Positions 11,820-22,407 are shown, counted from the first letter of the stretch. The stretch is DNA of 28,832 bases from Phallusia fumigata (GCA_008931825.1 QXVZ01008121.1:1-28832); one strand, 5' to 3'. A program made the numbers and translations. The notes: generated by a model not told the origin, from the sequence alone.

Positions 11820-12780
11820 TACACGATATAAGTTATTTGATTTTGTCCGAGACGCCAAAGGAAGTACCCAAGATGGCCGCCATAATTACGAAAGAGAACA
11901 ATGACCCGCCATTACGAGAAACGCGACACAGTTAGAACACGCAAAAAACATAAAATCGCGCACGCCCGACTTTCAAGGCAGCTTTAAATGTACCGCGTCA
12001 GCTCTAAAAACGAAGCCCTCTAACTCGACCAAGGCTTTCAAACGCTAAAACATCATCATTGAACGCGAAATCGAGCGATAAAAACGAATTTTCGAAGTTT
12101 GAAAAGCGTCAGTAAGCGTCTGGCCGTGAATTAGTTGAATTTGATGAAGCGCCTTTTGTACAAATTTGTGCTTCGTTTTGCCTTGTGTTATATCGCGTTG
12201 AGGCTGAGGGAGATGCGGCAGCCAATCAGAGATGGCGCGCTGCATGGTATAGGCTGGATGAGGCATGACCCGACCACACAAGGTACCCAGATAAATAATA
12301 AACAAGAAAATAGCTCCTCGTGGAACGAAAGAGCGAGTGTTGTTCTCCTCAGTTTCTTGTTTCTTTCATTCTCCTTACCTTCTTTGGGGCGCGAGCAAGG
12401 GTCTGTTTCCTTGCCTTCTCGGCAAAGCCGGGCCGGAGCGGCGCGCCTCTTAACCGTTTCTTTATTATCTTCAACCGTCTACGTTTTGGCGTTTGGAGGA
12501 AGTCGTCACTAACGCATGCACGTCACCAAAAGGCAAGCGCTGTTTTTTGATGTGTCTCGCTACTGGCCTCTTCTGTCGCGTCGGATATATTTGCGGACAT
12601 CACCTAAATAAATTTTGGGGACGGGTTTGCTTTGCTCGTAAACTCTTCGTTGTTTAAAACATCACGACTGTCCCCGAATTATGACTGGAACCAACATTTA
12701 GGCACTGGGAGTTTTTACTGAGAATAATTACGTAGTTTTGATGCGTTTTTGCCCGCCAAAAAGTCAAGAGGGTCGCAGCG
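11820..12780. promoter_or_regulatory. CpG-rich promoter-like block, probably for the CHD gene
   Basis: This block stands out for CG content in AT-rich surroundings. It contains CAAGATGGCCGCCAT at 11869-11883 (close to the YY1 consensus on both strands), a CCAAT box GCCAATCAG at 12221-12229, and TTTTGCCCGCCAAAA at 12747-12761 (two opposed E2F-like half sites). No TATA box is obvious. Assignment to the CHD gene, whose start codon is about 1 kb to the left on the minus strand, is inference and would imply a 5' UTR intron. Confidence 0.45.
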
Positions 12781-13311
12781 TTTCGGCGAAGTGTTTATTT
12801 TCGATCTGGCAAGCAACCATTGCACAGGGGAAACTAAAGACAGGCATTTTTTGGGCTGACCAAAACTTGCATGTGACACAATTCAGAAATGTCTACATTT
12901 AAATTTTTTGCTTTAGATCACGCATTTACGGCAAAATTGGCTTGGTATTAAACAGCAATGTCCCCAGTCAGAATAAAAGTTTAATTTGAAAACGTTTATT
13001 GCGCACTACATGCAAATGAGCTCGTAACTTGCGGATTGTGACTTCAAATGTTAACTTCGCACAAATCTCGTTTAGTCCAGAACTATATACCATCTACTAA
13101 AAACAAATTTTTAATATCCATGTGAGAGCTTGCAACATGTGTACAGTTCTGATCTGTAACTAATTTAAGAGGTGTCAATGAACACTTGTGCCTCCACGAA
13201 GAAAACATTAATATCATTGACCAGTTCACTTGATCAACATGTAACTTAAATCAATAAACTTTGATAAAAAAGATGTGTTTTTGAACTTTCCAGGCAAACG
13301 AAACAATAGTT

Positions 13312-13317
13312 TTTATT
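13312..13317 (-). terminator. Polyadenylation signal AATAAA for NDUFV2
   Basis: AATAAA on the minus strand lies about 45 bases after the NDUFV2 stop codon, giving a very short 3' UTR. The local context is AAATAAAAAC. Confidence 0.6.
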
Positions 13318-13360
13318 TGAATAGCGATGAGAAATTTAAGCAACTTCCGAAGAAAAAAGT

Positions 13361-15140
13361 CTATAAATCGTCTCGAACACCAAAACCCGGACCTGTTGGG
13401 GTTTCCGTGAGTGATGTGAGGCCACCGAGTGGCTCGCAAGCAAACCTTCCACTTCTGAAAAAAACCATTAAGGTGTGTTAGACAAAAAGTTGTGACATAA
13501 AGATGTCACCTAATTTGGATGACATAAAAAGTGTTCAACAAACAATTTTACCTGGGCCCTGCCTTCGGTGTTCTGCCAGCAATCAGGTCATCCAATATTT
13601 CTTCCATATCGCTAGGTTTCAAATCTTCCTGTGGGTTAAAAAACAAACTGGTCATGTTTAATAGTTGGTTAAAATATTTAAGTATTGGTTACTGGTTTGT
13701 TTCTTAACATAACTTACTCAACTATTTGAGGATTATAATTAGGGACAGACATTGTGGATGTCAAGCACAATATTGAAACCAGGCAATTTTTTTGTAACTT
13801 TAGTAGCATTTACATTTTTTGGTTTTTAAATGAAGATAAGCCATTGTCAAGATATTCAGTTGTTTGAACAATTAGTTACCGTGTCTGCTACTCACATAAT
13901 AGAAATCATTGATTTGGATCATTGGAGCATTGACACAAGCGCCAAGGCATTCCACTTCAGCTAACGTAAACATTTTGTCTTTCGTTGTCTCTCCAACTTT
14001 AATTCCCAACTTATCCTGTATTACTTTTAGGATTCCGTCAGATCCACATAACATACATGGTGTTGTGGTACATAATTGCAAATGATACTTTCCAACTGGA
14101 TTTCTAAAGTATAACCAAGATTGTTATTAATTTTTTTTCCCCAAACAAATTATCTTATGATGCATATTTTTACAAACAAAGTATTTTTACAAATGTTGGC
14201 AATCTACTCAAAATGTGAAATAATTCATCAATAAAAACCAAAACACTGGATTGTGAAAATGCAACATGATATGTTACATTTATTTGATGCATCACTAGAT
14301 GATGTTTTACCTGTTGTACATAGTATAAAATGTGGCAACTTCATACACGCGCATCGGGGGAACATCTAGGACACTGGCAACTTTGTTCATTGCAGATATT
14401 GGGAGCCAGCCATGTTGTCGCTGAGCTACGTCAAGAATTGGCATCACAGCTGCAACTTTATGGCCTTCCGGGTAATTTGCCATGATCGCATCAATTCTCT
14501 ACAGGGAAAAGAGTTTTTATGGAAAACTGATAGAAGATAATCATTTTGGATCCATAGACTAAAAATGTGATTCAAAACTTAGGATTTTGTCGAGAAACAA
14601 GATGGCTACATTATTGGTTAAATTTTAACCTTAAAGTCCCAAAAAGCGCTTGATATGGGCTTTGTTTATTGAGGCATACAAACAAACAATTTTATTGAAA
14701 ATTATGGTATTATAACAAGTATAGGTTTTGATTAAACACAATGTAACTAACTAAAAAACAATTGTACTTGACACAGCATATTTTGCTTTCAGGTTACGGC
14801 AGTCTTCAGTTTACCTTGTAATTTTCTGGTGTAAAATCAAACGGTGTGTTTGCATTATTTTCTGGTGTATCTGTGTGATTAAATATTGCCCCACTGTTCA
14901 CTGCAGCAGATTTGTGAAAGCTTCTAACATTTTGCTGAACCTAAACACAGTTACAAATAGGTTTAAACAAGTTATTTCACTGTCCAGTGCAATCTTTTTG
15001 TGCTACTCTAAAAACTGTTAACTCTGGAGGTCAAATTAAAACACAAACAAACGTTTTACAAATCAAGTGAAAGTTTAGACAAACAAAACTACCAACGAAC
15101 TCACCAAAATGGACAGCATTCGCCTAGCAGATGCAAGCAT
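13361..15140 (-). CDS. NDUFV2: NADH dehydrogenase [ubiquinone] flavoprotein 2 (complex I 24 kDa subunit), complete
   Basis: Peripheral-arm subunit of mitochondrial respiratory complex I carrying the [2Fe-2S] N1a cluster. Six exons: 15140-15105, 14940-14815, 14498-14311, 14103-13896, 13628-13552, 13454-13361. They total 729 bases, 242 residues plus TAG, close to the human length of about 249. The N-terminus ([12 protein letters not shown], then [10 protein letters not shown]) is Arg-rich and lacks acidic residues, as a mitochondrial presequence should. The thioredoxin-like domain has cluster ligands in CTTTPC (C128, C133) and CLGAC (C169, C173). The end [10 protein letters not shown] matches the family C-terminus, and the stretch [17 protein letters not shown] precedes it. 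Phases agree at every junction. Nothing is broken, so it should be functional. An AG acceptor just upstream (15168-15169) leaves a 27-base leader, which may be a trans-splice site. Confidence 0.97.
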
Positions 15141-16988
15141 CGTTTCTGCTTGTATTAAATCGCCCACCTATTCAACGAAAAGTTGCATAAATTTGTTGTT
15201 TATGCCGAAAATTACGCACAACTTGGCCGCAAAACTATTTCGGCACAACTCCGCTATGCAACGGTGACTTCGGTTTATTTTAGATGTTTGTGGTAGACTT
15301 TAGCTATTTTTCTGAAATTTTATAATTTTTTTTAAATTGCAAGCGTTCACCAAGAATTTTATTTCGAATGTGCAAAAAAGGAAACGTGTTGTTTAAAAAG
15401 TAATTAAAAATCACCTATTGCTTTTAAAAAATTAAAAAAAAAACTTAAAATTAAAGGCTTTTTCGAAGTCGGTCAAATATCCAATTTACGTGATGATAAA
15501 GTTGTTAAAATATGATTTCCGGTATCCCCACATCGTTTTGGAGTAGACCTTCAACTCTAGCCGACAAAAATATTTTGTCAAGAGCAGTCCGTACGTTTTC
15601 ATGCTTGTTTTTACAATCGCGCGGTGGCGCATAGGAGCATCGCAAAACAAATTCCGAAATTCAATCTTTTCCAAAAACAACAGCTTACTACACTATTTAG
15701 GTGTTGTTGTCTCACAGAGAAACAATGTGTCCAATTATTAAGTATTCCATTATACAGCCAAAAACAAAAAGTTGGTCGCAAAAGCCAAAAACACGAAAAC
15801 TAAAAAATGACTCAAATAGGCACCGTTTTGACGCGAGCCATCTGTTCCAAACAAGTTGTGAGAATATGACAATCGGCAGCTAACGAGTTTCATGTTTTCG
15901 GCAGCATTTGGCCAGCTCAGCATTCGTCCACTTAAAAGTACTTGAAACATCTGAAGCTCCATTCAGGTTTGTGTAACTAGCCTTCATCACTGCCACTCAC
16001 TCTCCCCCAAATATGACATTTGTGTCTGAAGTCTTGCGATGTTAAAATTCCGACCGTTTGCTCTTTCCTGGGGGGGGTGAAGAGGCAAATGCACCCCCAG
16101 ACCTTGTGCTGTTTTTCCGGCCGCCTTGAAAAATTTAACAAGTGCATGTGTTGCTGTACAATTGTATTCCATTAAACAGAAGTTGTATATTTAATAACAA
16201 TTCGTTAGTGTTTATTACAAAAGGAAGTTATAAACAAAAAAAGGATTTAGAGATTAAGTTGTGGAACTTAAATTAGGATACATACGATTGCATAAAACAA
16301 AATTGTTTAAATAAAAAAGCCACAAAATGAACAGTTTTTCTGTTTAAAAAAAGTACAATTCCTCTATGTGCTTGGTATGTCGCCAGGCCGCCACAGTAGC
16401 CCGCCACTTAACAGAGGGAAAGTTTACACATGTCCTCTGCTTGCACCGCTCATAAGAAGGATGTTCGTGGATGAGAGCACTCAAAAGATACGACGAGATC
16501 GTGCTGACTGTAAACTCATCTTTCAGTGCAGATATATAACGATCAACGCCTCTGCTAGAAACAGATACGATTTGTTAATGGAATGCTAATTTAGCAGTTA
16601 GCCTCAAGTTGCACTTAATTGTTGTGTAGCTGAGTTCAGGTTGCAGGAGACACAAACAAAATCGTATCAAAAAGTACAAAATATTATAACTACGAATACG
16701 ATTTTGGATAGAGTGGAGGAAATCTTTGACCAGTCTCTGAAAGTACACTTTAACTTTTTTATGAACACAGACCAGTTTTTTATAAATAAACGTCGTAAAT
16801 TTGTGTACGGTTGCTCTCATTTAAATAAAAACCCAAGTATACTAACAATTTCGTTAAACGACCTAACCTTCTATTTTGTTACGAACGAAAAACGTTTTAC
16901 TTGATTTTAACAGCAACTTTTGAGCGGCAACAACAATGCAGAAAAAGCTACTACGGTGTGACAATAGGTTTAACTTGTAAGCCATAAA
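15141..16988. other. Intergenic region between NDUFV2 (minus) and Wnt (plus)
   Basis: The two genes are head to head, 1.85 kb apart, so this stretch must hold both promoters. It contains many small frames on both strands but nothing with family similarity. A somewhat GC-richer segment at 16020-16130 with a run of eight G could be a repeat fragment. No TATA-initiator pair was convincing. Confidence 0.5.
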
Positions 16989-19611
16989 ATGATGCAACGA
17001 AACTGTAAAAATCGGAAACTTTCGTTGTTGTACCTTCTTGAGTGCTGGCTTGTTTTACATTTCGGGCTGTTCGGCCTTTCCTCTGCAATTCAATGGCTGT
17101 AAGTATGCTCTTCACATTGTATTTCGAGATAGTATTGCAAGCGTNCTTGAGTGCTGGCTTGTTTTACATTTCGGGCTGTTCGGCCTTTCCTCTGCAATTC
17201 AATGGCTGTAAGTATGCTCTTCACATTGTATTTCGAGATAGTATTGCAAGCGTTTAAGAGTTTTTCGAGAAATAATTTAAAATTTATGCACGCAACCATT
17301 TAACTGACAGTTGTAAATTGCAGATCCCTCGGCAAAATCATGTCAGTCGGATCCGGGACGAGGTCGATGTTGTTTTGTGACAGAAATTATTATTTAACAA
17401 CCAGACAGCGAAAGGTAGGTAAAAGTTATTGGTAGACAATTTCCTTGTTTACACTTCCAATCATTACTTGAAATGTTTTTTTAATCGTTTTAAACGCCAC
17501 TTTTGGCTCGATTCCCAAATTTTTGCACGGAAAGTTCGACCAAGGGTGGATTTGAACCACTAACCACTTAATACCGTCACCAACAAACTTTTTGTTTGCT
17601 TCAGTTCTGTCGGCAATATTCGGGCACAATGGCCTCCGTGGCCCAAGCGGCGTCATTAGCCATGAATGAGTGCCGGCGTCAGTTCAGCAACGAGCCCTGG
17701 AATTGCTCGACCCCTTACCGACGCCACCGGAACCGGGTTAAGGAGGCCGCACCCCCTGCAGGGGTTTCAGCGGGAAGCCGTGAGTCAGCATATGTGCATG
17801 CAATCAGCTCAGCGGCTGTGGCATACTCTGTGGCTCAGGATTGTAAAAATGGGCGCATCGATCGTTGTGGCTGCGACGGGACATGGGGTGAATACGCCCC
17901 CAGAAACGGAGGGTTTTCCTGGGGCGGTTGTTCGCCAAATATAGACTGGGGCAAACACATGTCAAGAATGTTTACTGACGTTCCGCGGAAAAGGAGGATG
18001 CGACGGAATACGAGGAAATCGCGGAAAAGACGCAGGAATGAAAATCACGTGGATTTCTACAACAATAATTTCGGCCGAAAGGTAATTATTGCTTTGATCA
18101 GAATTGTGATAAATTACCCTACGGATCTGATTATATTATTATTCTGGTTACAAAAAGTTTGGAGCGAGAGTGTTTTCTACTGAAATCGCTTTTTTGAATG
18201 GGAAAATCAAGTTTTGACTTGTTAAATTGCTAACTACAGTTTTTGTAATTTCAAACTGTGGTGAAACAAATTTGCGAAATTTCAAGTCCCAATGACGCAC
18301 ATTTGGGCGAACTCAAATGTCCTTGACCATGACAGCAGTGTTTACCCTCAACAAAAGTGAGTGTGATCTGTGGATAATACTTTTTGTGAAAACTATCAGT
18401 TCAAGAACTTCTTCAAAACAATGAATCGCTCACAGACACAAGGCGAATGTCTGAGTGGGACAGAATATCGATTTTTCTGTCACAAGAAATTTAATTAAAT
18501 TTTGAGTTCCGGTCTTGGTTGGGGCAATGAGGGGGAAGAGCACTTGCTGTCTGAATGCCAAAGCGAAAAGCGCGGGAAAGTATTGTAGAGTCTTGCTTGA
18601 GTGGTGTTTGAAACAATCTTGTCAATCGCATTTGTAACACAAATGTTCAAATCTTGTTCCGAACAAATTTCTGAACCAGTAACAGTCGTGCCTTGGTCAA
18701 GGGCAATGTGGAACCTTTGCACACTTCTTTTTTTATGACATTTGTGTATTCTTACATTGAATCCTTTAAACACGCAGCATATTCTTTTAACTGAAACTAT
18801 TTGCAACAGAAACTGAATGAACGAATGGGCAGAAAATGCAAATGTCACGGACCAACTGGATCTTGCCAGCAACAAACTTGTTGGAGGAGTCTTCCCAAAT
18901 TTGAAGAGCTTGGAGCCACATTGAAGCGGAACTATGCTGAAGCGCAACAGGTAAAATCGGTCANTCACGGACCAACTGGATCTTGCCAGCAACAGACTTG
19001 TTGGAGGAGTCTTCCCAAATTTGAGGAGCTTGGATCCACACTGAAGCGGAACTATGCTGAAGCGCAACAGGTAAAATCGGTCACAAAACTGGGGAAAATA
19101 AAAATACTCATTGCCGTTTATCGCCACAGTCATCAAAAATAAACGCGTTTATCCCTCAAAATGTGATGAATATTTATTAATAGCTGCCCTTATAATGTGG
19201 TTTAGATTTGCATTGAAAAACAAATGCAAAATAACGAACATAAAAACACCATTTTACACATGTTTGTGTTTGCACTTTTTTCTGTCCAACTTGTAGCCTA
19301 TTTGCACACAGGTACATGTGGTTCGTACTAGAGACGGACGAATTCTCGTTCGGCCCAAGAGGCTCTCCCATAGGTGGAAGGAGTCCCTAGCGTACCTACG
19401 CAAATCTCCCACATATTGCAAAACGACAGGGAGAAAATGTGCGCTCGGTACAAACGGTCCCGGAGGCTGTGAAACTTTGTGTTGTGGACGCGGATACAGG
19501 AACAAGACGATTGTGGAACGGAACTCGTGTAAATGCTCGTTCCAATGGTGCTGCTCTGTCAGTTGCACAGACGTGTGTGTGCAAGAGAGAGTGGAACAGT
19601 ATTGTCTGTGA
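16989..19611 (+). CDS. Wnt family secreted glycoprotein, divergent, complete (five exons)
   Basis: Secreted ligand for Frizzled/LRP receptors. Exons: 16989-17098, 17324-17414, 17605-18081, 18810-18950, 19312-19611. They total 1119 bases, 372 residues plus TGA, and all phases fit. Residues 1-37 contain a hydrophobic signal (LVLHFGLFGLSSA). Family landmarks in order: WLSLG (36-40), LTTRQRKFCRQY, QFSNEPWNCST, ESAYVHAISSAAVAYSVAQDC, CGCDGTWGEYAP, GGCSPNIDWG, KCKCHGPTGSC (235-245), TCWRSLPKFEELG, SPTYC, GGCETLCCGRGY and CKCSFQWCCSVSC. I count 24 cysteines from residue 38 on, the usual complement. Unusual points: Thr242 replaces the acylated Ser of CHGxSGSC; 13 of 17 residues are basic at 195-211; the last finger has C-x3-C rather than C-x2-C. 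I cannot place it in a numbered Wnt subfamily. Lone N positions at 17145 and 18964 cause duplicated exon pieces that I excluded. Confidence 0.93.
17037..17253. repeat. Direct duplication flanking a lone N (base 17145) copying part of Wnt exon 1
   Basis: Bases 17037-17144 and 17146-17253 (108 bases each) look identical. Both contain the end of Wnt exon 1 (signal peptide region) and its GTAAGT donor. Only the first copy is linked to the ATG at 16989, so the second is treated as an assembly duplicate. Confidence 0.88.
17530..17600 (-). mobile_element. Possible tRNA-derived SINE fragment in Wnt intron 2
   Basis: The minus strand reads TTAAGTGGTTAGTGGTTCAAATCCACC. This contains a perfect B box (GGTTCAAATCC, plus 17548-17558) in a T-arm-like context. 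No matching 5' acceptor arm or clear A box is seen, so it is not a tRNA gene. It may be the tail of a SINE ending just before Wnt exon 3. Confidence 0.3.
18082..18809. other. Wnt intron 3, no gene seen
   Basis: This 728-base intron separates the exon ending NNNFGRK from the exon with the acylation motif. It is AT-rich, with no coding-like frame on the plus strand. The minus-strand frame over 18495-19136 is antisense to exon 4 and runs through the lone N, so it is a shadow. Confidence 0.6.
18845..19083. repeat. Direct duplication flanking a lone N (base 18964) copying Wnt exon 4
   Basis: Bases 18845-18963 and 18965-19083 (119 each) differ at about four positions, one of which changes Ala to Ser in the encoded protein. 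The second copy lacks the exon's acceptor and first codons, so it cannot be an independent exon. The differences look like allelic variation in a highly polymorphic species. Confidence 0.87.
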
Positions 19612-19850
19612 ACGCGATATGATAAGTCCGATGAGCGGACATGTTTTTATCGGCACAGAGATGATTGGAGGCGTTTCGACGTAAACTAAACGAGCTTTGA
19701 GAGGACAACTTGTACAAGAGACAATTCTTTTGAACTTGGGCCACCGCTGGTAATACCGGCTGCAAATATTAACTTTTGGTGTTTGTTAAATTGGCCTAGT
19801 CAAGGCTTTTCAACCTGACATGTGTCGCTATTTTTTCTTTCACCAAGCGA

Positions 19851-20079
19851 AATAAACTCAACAACTCAACAACAACAACAACATCCGGGTTGTGACACTT
19901 TTTCATTTTGTGTACATGATGAATTCTGGTGTTGATACTGCTGCATGTGCTCCCAGTGTTATTTAAGTTGTCATAGTTAATAGAAATCCAAAAACCACAA
20001 TACAGTTTTATGCTGTGTTCTACCCAACTTGTATCTTTCCCTTTCAGCAATAAACCTATAAATCGTCTTAGTTAATAAA
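19851..20079 (+). terminator. Cluster of three AATAAA polyadenylation signals downstream of Wnt
   Basis: AATAAA occurs at 19851-19856, 20049-20054 and 20074-20079. The last is followed by the GT-rich TCTGTTTGTGGG. They lie 240-470 bases after the Wnt stop, so alternative 3' ends are possible. A short CAA-type simple repeat (about 19858-19881) follows the first signal. Confidence 0.5.
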
Positions 20080-20211
20080 AATCTGTTTGTGGGCTTGATA
20101 ATAGCTATGAATTGTAAGCCACGTACGCTGGTCAATATGTTGCTCGACAGCACCATAGTGTGATCAACACAATTGCATTAATTTCGACACTTTTGGTAGC
20201 AAAGAGCACCT

Positions 20212-20223
20212 CCGCACGTGCGG
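20212..20223. promoter_or_regulatory. 12-base palindrome CCGCACGTGCGG with central E-box, upstream of CCT6
   Basis: A perfect palindrome containing CACGTG lies about 360 bases before the CCT6 start codon, in otherwise AT-rich DNA. CACGTG is bound by bHLH-ZIP factors of the Myc/USF/TFE type. It is a candidate CCT6 promoter element; binding is inferred. Confidence 0.4.
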
Positions 20224-20583
20224 ATTGTTCCAGAAGAAGATTGTTCCTGAAGGTTTGTATTCACATGTGTTGATACACAACTTACTGAATTACTTTCTGT
20301 TTACAACGATTTTATTCGCTTTTGTGATTATAACTAGAAATAGTAACAATGATATGTTAGATGTACTTATTTCTGGTTACAAACGGTTAAAATTTATAAG
20401 GCTTTTCATGGCCCAAATCGGCAAAACATGGTTAAACACGATGCGATGTGAAAATAAAACAATTTTACGTAAATTTTAAAACGGTTAAATTTGTCTTGGA
20501 AACGAAAACTGCATCTGTCTAGTTTAGCTTATTTCATTTTAGATTTCCACAAGCCGTAATTTTAGTCCTAATAAGTTTCAAAA

Positions 20584-22386
20584 ATGGCTGCTATTAAATC
20601 TCTAAACCCGAAAGCTGAGGTGGCACGGTCTACACAAGCTCTGGCAGTAAATATTAGCGCAGCAAGAGGCCTACAAGATGTTTTACGAACCAATCTCGGA
20701 CCTAAAGGAACAATGAAAATGTAAGTAACTTTTACACTTGCTATTGTTTAACAGAGGTTAAGGAAGTTTAAAACGACCCCCAATCATAAGAAATCGGGAT
20801 TAGTGTGTGTTTATTAGTGTGTTTATTTCTGTGTGAAAACTTACCTATTATTATGTTGGAGCTTTAATTGTTTTTGAATATTTTAAAGGTTGGTTTCTGG
20901 GGCTGGTGACATCAAACTGACAAAGGACGGAAATGTTTTGTTACATGAAATGCAGATCCAGCATCCAACTGCAAGTTTGATAGCCAAGGTACATTTGAAT
21001 TACAGCACAAGTATTTCTGCTTAACTGTTGACACACATTTTTTATGTTTAAAAGTAATAATGAGTTTGAAGTGTATTATGTTCTTTGTGTTTTTGTTCAG
21101 GTTGCAACTGCACAAGATGACATCACTGGGGATGGAACAACTTCAAATGTTTTGATTATCGGAGAATTGCTTAAGCAAGCAGATAACTACGTACAAGAGG
21201 TAGACAAAATGTGACTATTAAATGTACAGTGTTTTTATAATTAACCAAAACACCATGTAGGGTTTTACCAACAGTGCCACTAAATACTATAATTAGTGAC
21301 AGTTTATATTGTAAATATACTGGCCTTATATTTTTAGTTTGGTATTAATTAAGTGAATATTTATGTTAAGAATTTTGAACAAATCTGTTTAGTGTTCTAA
21401 GATGTCAATTGTTTATTGAGTAGATATTTAATGAATGTTGATGACAGTTGGCAACTATATTTACAGGGTGTTCATCCTAGAATCATCACAGAAGGGTTCG
21501 AACTGGCCAAAGACAAAGCGCTTGAAGTTTTAGAATCGATAAAAAGCGATTTCAAAATTGATCGTCTGAAACTGATTGACGTTGCCCGAACCTCATTAGC
21601 AACTAAAGTTCATCACAAGTTGGCCGACCAACTTACTGAAGTTGTTGTTGATGCCGTGTTGGCCGTTAAACAAGAGGATGAACCTGTTAATTTGCATATG
21701 GTTGAGATCATGGAGATGCAGCACAAACTTGATTGTGACACAAGGTAAGGCTTAAAAATATTCTGTTGTTTTGATTTTGATTCCCGACTTTTTGACAGTT
21801 TTAAACCTAAAAAATATGTAAACATAGTTAAGAAACTAAGTTGCATGACTGGCTTGTGTATGTACATGTATTTCAAGTGTAGGTATCTCTACATACAAAT
21901 GTAAGATTAAATCAATTTATTTTTTTCAGTCTCATCAAAGGAATTGTGTTGGACCATGGTGCAAGACACCCCGACATGAAAAAAAGAGTTGAAAATGCGT
22001 ACATTTTAACTTGCAACGTTTCTATGGAATATGAGAAGAGGTGGGTTACGCAATACTGACTGTACTTTGTATCTCATGTACCTATTTAACTCGACACTTT
22101 CACACAAGTTTTAAATCCTATGTTGCCCACAGGGAGGTTTTATGTTGTCATTATTTTTGTCCAGTTATTCAAGAAAAATCTAGCTTCCCAACAAGTATAA
22201 GAAACTTGAATAAATGTCCCTTTCTTGCTGTTAGACACATATCATGATGCATTACTGCGCTTTTGTTGCAGTGAAGTGAATGCTGGATTTTTCTACAAAT
22301 CAGCGACCGAGCGAGAGAAACTTGTTGAAGCAGAAAGAAGTTTTACCAACGATAAAGTAAACAAAGTGATAAAACTGAAGAATGAG
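20584..22386 (+). CDS. CCT6: T-complex protein 1 subunit zeta (CCT6), first six exons, truncated by an assembly join
   Basis: Subunit of the cytosolic TRiC/CCT chaperonin that folds actin, tubulin and other proteins using ATP. Exons: 20584-20720, 20889-20988, 21101-21199, 21467-21744, 21930-22040, 22272-22386. They total 840 bases (280 codons), all in phase. The protein begins [18 protein letters not shown] and contains [19 protein letters not shown] and the nucleotide-binding [14 protein letters not shown] (near residue 90), then [39 protein letters not shown] and [20 protein letters not shown]. These match vertebrate CCT6A strongly. The family is about 530 residues, so roughly the last 250 are missing because the lone N at 22407 interrupts the next intron. 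An acceptor-like TTTCATTTTAG (AG at 20541-20542) lies 42 bases before the ATG, fitting a 5' UTR intron or trans-splicing. Confidence 0.96.
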
Positions 22387-22406
22387 GTGGGCTTGCATGT
22401 TTGTTT

Positions 22407-22407
22407 N
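22407..22407. other. Single-N scaffold join without flanking duplication (likely gap or chimera)
   Basis: Unlike the other five N positions, this one has no repeated sequence around it. The left side is 21 bases into a CCT6 intron; the right side is minus-strand coding-like sequence unrelated to CCT6. The rest of CCT6 (about half the protein) does not reappear downstream. This is probably a gap of unknown size compressed to one base, or a misjoin. Confidence 0.8.

Larger units (their letters stand above)
10767..13360. other. CHD 5' region and intergenic space up to the NDUFV2 3' end
   Basis: Immediately upstream of the CHD ATG are in-frame stops and no convincing acceptor, so the 5' UTR probably starts in or extends through 10767-11000. 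The stretch 11000-11800 is AT-rich with no gene seen. From about 11820 to 12780 CpG dinucleotides become frequent. An open frame at 12135-12512 lacks family similarity or splice support and is not called. The remainder up to 13310 shows nothing recognisable. Confidence 0.5.

Noticed and set aside
12135..12512. 125-codon open frame on the plus strand in the CpG-rich block
   Set aside because: No recognisable domain and unusual composition; open length in CG-rich DNA is weak evidence. Treated as promoter-region sequence.
17146..17257. Second copy of the Wnt signal-peptide exon
   Set aside because: Identical to 17037-17144 across a lone N; assembly duplication, not an alternative first exon.
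18965..19070. Tandem duplication of Wnt exon 4 with a second acylation-like hairpin
   Set aside because: Lacks its own acceptor and begins mid-exon at the N; a protein containing both would be off-family. An allelic copy is more likely.
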